Assembly: GCA_905236665.1 (NCBI GenBank)
Contig: CAJONF010000007.1
Coordinates: 1 to 6,221, forward strand
Reading direction: 5' to 3'
Length of the DNA: 6,221 bases
From: an uncultured Selenomonadaceae bacterium
Lineage (GTDB): Bacteria; Bacillota; Negativicutes; Selenomonadales; Selenomonadaceae
Within the stretch, counting starts at the first letter, position 1. Each line of letters starts with the position of its first letter. The notes beneath the pieces are model-generated. The model made no database searches and was not told where the DNA came from. It saw nothing but the letters and a program-made list of their open reading frames with translations. Made by a program: the position numbers and the translations under genes. This document shows positions 5,503 to 6,221 of the stretch, piece after piece.

Positions 5503-6221
5503 ATGCGGAAAATTTTTCAGGTCGTCTTTGTATTGTTCATGCTCTCGATATTTTCTTTTGCGGCGGCAAGTGTAAATAACGAAGGATATATCGAAGTGGA
5601 AGGGGTTGTTTATTACAAAGAGGGAATGAATCCCAATGCTATGCGTCGTATATCTATCATGGACGCTTATCGATATTTGGCGGAAGAAGTAGATAATCTT
5701 TATGTAACGGCTGAATCGACTGTAAAAGATATGCGCGATTTGGACGAGGTGATAAATACCAAAGTTGAAACTGTTTTGCGTGGAGCTAAAGTTACTTCCG
5801 TGACACGTGAAAGCGACGGTTCTTTTCATGCCATAGTTCGTTTGCCAATTTATGGTAGCTCGCAATCGTTAGCTAGTGCCGTGCTTAAAGAAGATGTTGC
5901 CATTGAAGATTTTCCTAAGCCAAAGTTCATAAATATCCGTAGCGAAATTAAATACACCGGTCTAATTATTGATTGCCGCGGATTAAATCTTTCAACGGGC
6001 ATTACTCCCGCGATAAAATCTGTCGGCGGAGAGGTCGTTTATGCTTACAAAAATATCGGTTATCAAAGTGCCGTCAGCAAAGGCATTGTGGAATATACAG
6101 ATAATATGAATTCGCCGCGTGCAGGTGATACGCCGTTAGTTATAAAAGCTGTTAAAATTTCCAGCGCGTGTGATGTCGTTGTAAGTGACGAGGACGCCGA
6201 TAAAATTTTGGCGGCTAATCA
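5503..6221 (+). CDS. Exported LPP20/FlgP-like protein, short-form paralogue (3' end outside window)
   Basis: The first 239 codons of an envelope protein of unknown exact role. A clear signal peptide (basic MRK, hydrophobic 4-19, then AAA) predicts cleavage near residue 22; there is no lipobox Cys. The LPP20-like block runs through EGYIEVEG (27-34), RRISIMDAYRYLAEEV (48-63), VINTKVETVLRGAKV (83-97) and RLPIYGSS (113-120). The second block has YTGLIIDCRG (151-160), AVSKGIVEY (190-198), RAGDTPLVIKA (206-216) and DEDADKIL (229-236). These line up with the protein at 853-1803, sharing YTGLIIDC exactly, but with only seven residues where that protein has 43. Judging from that paralogue, about 20 residues lie past the window edge. 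Cys158 and Cys223 match Cys175 and Cys278 of the paralogue. It follows the diguanylate cyclase by 21 bp, so it probably belongs to the same operon. Export is near certain; an envelope or flagellum-related role is only a family-based guess. Confidence 0.78.
   Translation, partial: MRKIFQVVFVLFMLSIFSFAAASVNNEGYIEVEGVVYYKEGMNPNAMRRISIMDAYRYLAEEVDNLYVTAESTVKDMRDLDEVINTKVETVLRGAKVTSVTRESDGSFHAIVRLPIYGSSQSLASAVLKEDVAIEDFPKPKFINIRSEIKYTGLIIDCRGLNLSTGITPAIKSVGGEVVYAYKNIGYQSAVSKGIVEYTDNMNSPRAGDTPLVIKAVKISSACDVVVSDEDADKILAAN

Noticed and set aside
5470..5865. Minus-strand open frame of 131 codons
   Set aside because: It lies opposite the real LPP20-like gene, has no recognisable domain, and its His/Tyr/Ile-rich composition is what the antisense of that gene would give.

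Overview
The window looks like a piece of chromosome from a low-to-moderate GC diderm Firmicute, most likely a Negativicute (Selenomonas/Anaerovibrio-like). This is inferred from strong GGAGG-type ribosome binding sites, AT-rich intergenic DNA, and exported LPP20/FlgP-like proteins, a family tied to an outer membrane or periplasm. No rRNA or other phylogenetic marker is present, so the placement is tentative.

Layout. Bases 1-677 (minus strand) hold the first 225 codons of a UDP-glucose 6-dehydrogenase (ugd), cut by the left edge. A 175-bp AT-rich divergent intergenic region (678-852) carries a good sigma70-type promoter for ugd and a weaker candidate for the rightward genes. From 853 to the right edge, five genes run on the plus strand with almost no gaps: an exported LPP20-like protein (853-1803), a membrane CHASE2 sensor/class III adenylate cyclase (1800-3632), a metallo-beta-lactamase-fold hydrolase (3629-4432), a soluble GAF-GGDEF diguanylate cyclase (4447-5481), and a second exported LPP20-like protein (5503 onward, cut by the right edge). 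The first two junctions are 4-bp stop/start overlaps using GTG and TTG starts. The other gaps are 14 and 21 bp, each with a strong ribosome binding site, so this is very probably one operon.

How the genes may work together. The cyclase has all the residues expected for making cAMP and an extracytoplasmic CHASE2 sensor. The hydrolase has a full metal-binding set and may be the matching phosphodiesterase. The diguanylate cyclase has an intact active site and inhibitory site, behind a GAF domain with features of the cyclic-nucleotide-binding GAF group. The two LPP20-like proteins are paralogues that bracket the signalling genes and could act in the envelope compartment sensed by CHASE2. Together this suggests a compact envelope-sensing unit linking cAMP to c-di-GMP. 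Each enzyme family is well known; the arrangement and the proposed wiring are inference. The adjacent divergent ugd, a supplier of UDP-glucuronate for surface polysaccharide, is a plausible but unproven downstream theme.
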